DNA from: JBBRHH01 sp038222915
GTDB taxonomy: Bacteria; Planctomycetota; Phycisphaerae; Tepidisphaerales; Tepidisphaeraceae
DNA: 7,150 bases
Direction: 5' to 3'
Assembly: GCA_038222915.1 (NCBI GenBank)
Contig: JBBRHH010000313.1
Coordinates: 1-7,150 of the forward strand
Shown in pieces: positions 6,578-7,150 of the stretch (positions are counted from its first letter, which is position 1; every line of letters starts with the position of its first letter). A program made the translations under genes and the position numbers. The notes under the pieces were generated by a model. The model made no database searches. It was not told the DNA's origin and was given only the letters and a program-made list of their open reading frames with translations.

Positions 6578-6977
6578 AGCGATGTCACAAGCAACAGCAC
6601 GCACACGATCAACATCGCACCGAATAACCCAGGCGGGCGACGACACGATGTTGGGGCGGGTCCGGCACCTGGCTTTCGGCCGGTTGATGGTTGCAGGTCG
6701 CGCTGCAATGGCTGGCGTGGCTTTGGGAAGAGGGACGGCCGGGTGAGAGTGGACTCGACGAGGGTTCTGATTGACCTGGCGTAAAATGGTGCTGATATAG
6801 TCGTCGTCGGCGTGATGCGGATAGTCGTGGAAGTCTGCCACAACTTCATGTGCCGCCGCAGGTTCTTGCTCCGACGGGCGTGTGCTACCAACCTGCCCTG
6901 GTTCGTCCAACAGGCGCGACAATTCTGCGTCAGTCCAGGCCCCGTATATCGGTTGTGGGGTTATTCAGATACGACAT
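6574..6977 (-). pseudogene. Broken gene for a small tail-anchored membrane protein (two +1 frameshifts)
   Basis: No single frame spans this stretch, but three successive minus-strand frames join into a sensible protein. ATG at 6977 reads MSYLNNP, then an extra base in the G4 run at 6957-6960 (plus-strand letters) shifts the frame to PIYGAWTDAELSRLLDEPGQ, an acidic middle part (VADFHDYPHHADDDYISTIL) and a basic, proline-rich stretch. A second extra base in the run at 6628-6630 restores SSPAW followed by LFGAMLIVCVLLLVTSL and a TAA at 6576-6574. The 404-nt span minus two bases gives 133 residues plus stop. The C-terminal hydrophobic segment (about 117-133) suggests a tail anchor with an acidic N-terminal face in the cytoplasm. 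I do not recognise the family. The stop overlaps the hydrolase stop tail-to-tail. Both shifts are in homopolymers, so sequencing error is as likely as real decay; the frame choice in the proline-rich middle is uncertain. Confidence 0.55.
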
Positions 6978-7015
6978 GCCTGAGGAACAGCAAACAAAGT
7001 ACCTTTCGGCTGTTG

Positions 7016-7061
7016 TATCGCAGTAGAAATGTCCTCTTCTTATCGCAATAGAAATGTCCTC
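7016..7061 (+). repeat. Tandem 21-bp direct repeats, 25-bp period
   Basis: Copy 1 (7016-7036) and copy 2 (7041-7061) each begin TATCGCA or TATCGCAA and end GAAATGTCCTC. They match at 20 of 21 positions (G7023 against A7048) and are separated by four bases (TTCT). A 25-bp period is close to two and a half helical turns. Their place just outside a transposase start suggests protein-binding sites at an insertion-sequence end, but the function is inferred. Confidence 0.85.
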
Positions 7062-7088
7062 ATGTGCTTTGGGTTATTCCAGGGCGAT

Positions 7089-7093
7089 GGGAG
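7089..7093 (+). promoter_or_regulatory. Shine-Dalgarno site of the transposase gene
   Basis: GGGAG lies eight bases before ATG 7102 and favours that codon over the in-frame ATG at 7087, which would add only MGVLT and overlaps the Shine-Dalgarno itself. Confidence 0.5.
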
Positions 7094-7101
7094 TATTGAC
7101 G

Positions 7102-7150
7102 ATGAGCTTGAAAGAGCGGCGGCGATTGATTGTTCTGGAGAAGCTGACCC
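7102..7150 (+). CDS. Transposase N-terminus (ISNCY/IS1202-like), truncated by right window edge
   Basis: Only 16 codons are visible: MSLKERRRLIVLEKLT. This beginning, a short MSLKER segment followed by a basic hydrophobic helix, resembles the start of ISNCY-type transposases, in which a helix-turn-helix region and then an RNase H-fold integrase core follow. The core is outside the window, so the family name rests on a very short match plus the repeats immediately upstream. It could instead be another helix-turn-helix protein. GGGAG at 7089-7093 supports ATG 7102 as the start. Confidence 0.5.
   Translation, partial: MSLKERRRLIVLEKLT

Larger units (their letters stand above)
7011..7150 (+). 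mobile_element. Left end of an insertion sequence, truncated by the window edge
   Basis: The call rests on three things together: two near-identical 21-bp direct repeats (7016-7061), a start codon with a good Shine-Dalgarno just inside them, and a predicted N-terminus that resembles transposases of the ISNCY/IS1202-like type. The outer boundary is not defined because the right end, the terminal inverted repeat partner and any target duplication lie outside the window; 7011 is an estimate. The element begins about 40 bp before the start codon of the broken minus-strand gene and could have cut it off from its promoter. Confidence 0.5.

Noticed and set aside
6812..7051. 79-aa plus-strand open frame between the hydrolase and the insertion sequence
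   Set aside because: It runs antisense to the broken tail-anchored gene and across the direct repeats, with no domain and no convincing Shine-Dalgarno.
7016..7061. Short CRISPR array
   Set aside because: Only two repeat units with a four-base gap and no spacers; the setting is an insertion-sequence end.

Overview
The window reads as part of a GC-rich bacterial chromosome. The mix of genes (a stand-alone succinylarginine dihydrolase, a divergent IspD-like protein, a LarA/DUF2088 protein, a TMTC-type membrane protein with a TPR tail, and a secreted nucleoside hydrolase with extra beta-rich domains) suggests a member of the Planctomycetota or a related lineage. That placement is inference from gene content; there is no rRNA or other marker here.

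Layout from left to right. Positions 1-945 (minus strand) hold the N-terminal 315 codons of astB, which runs off the left edge. A 112-bp divergent intergenic region follows. At 1058-1759 (plus) is a 233-aa IspD-family protein that has lost much of the usual catalytic equipment. It converges, with a 5-bp gap, on a 428-aa LarA/DUF2088 protein (3051-1765, minus). An 88-bp divergent spacer without clear Shine-Dalgarno sequences separates that gene from a two-gene plus-strand unit. The first gene of this unit is a 492-aa polytopic GT-C/TMTC-like protein with a C-terminal TPR region (3140-4618). Nine bases later comes a secreted 649-aa nucleoside hydrolase (4628-6577) with a duplicated C-terminal domain.

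The right-hand 570 bp is the least ordinary part. On the minus strand, ending in a stop that overlaps the hydrolase stop, is a reconstructable 133-codon gene for a small tail-anchored membrane protein. It is broken by two +1 shifts, each in a homopolymer run. About 40 bp upstream of its start codon begins the left end of an insertion sequence: two 21-bp direct repeats at a 25-bp period, followed by the first 16 codons of a transposase that leaves the window at the right edge.

Apart from the likely co-transcribed TMTC/hydrolase pair, the genes do not form one recognisable pathway. No tRNA, rRNA, CRISPR array or origin was seen, and I do not see a clear multi-gene new system. The best candidates for new biology are the degenerate IspD-like protein, the duplicated-domain hydrolase and the uncharacterised tail-anchored gene.
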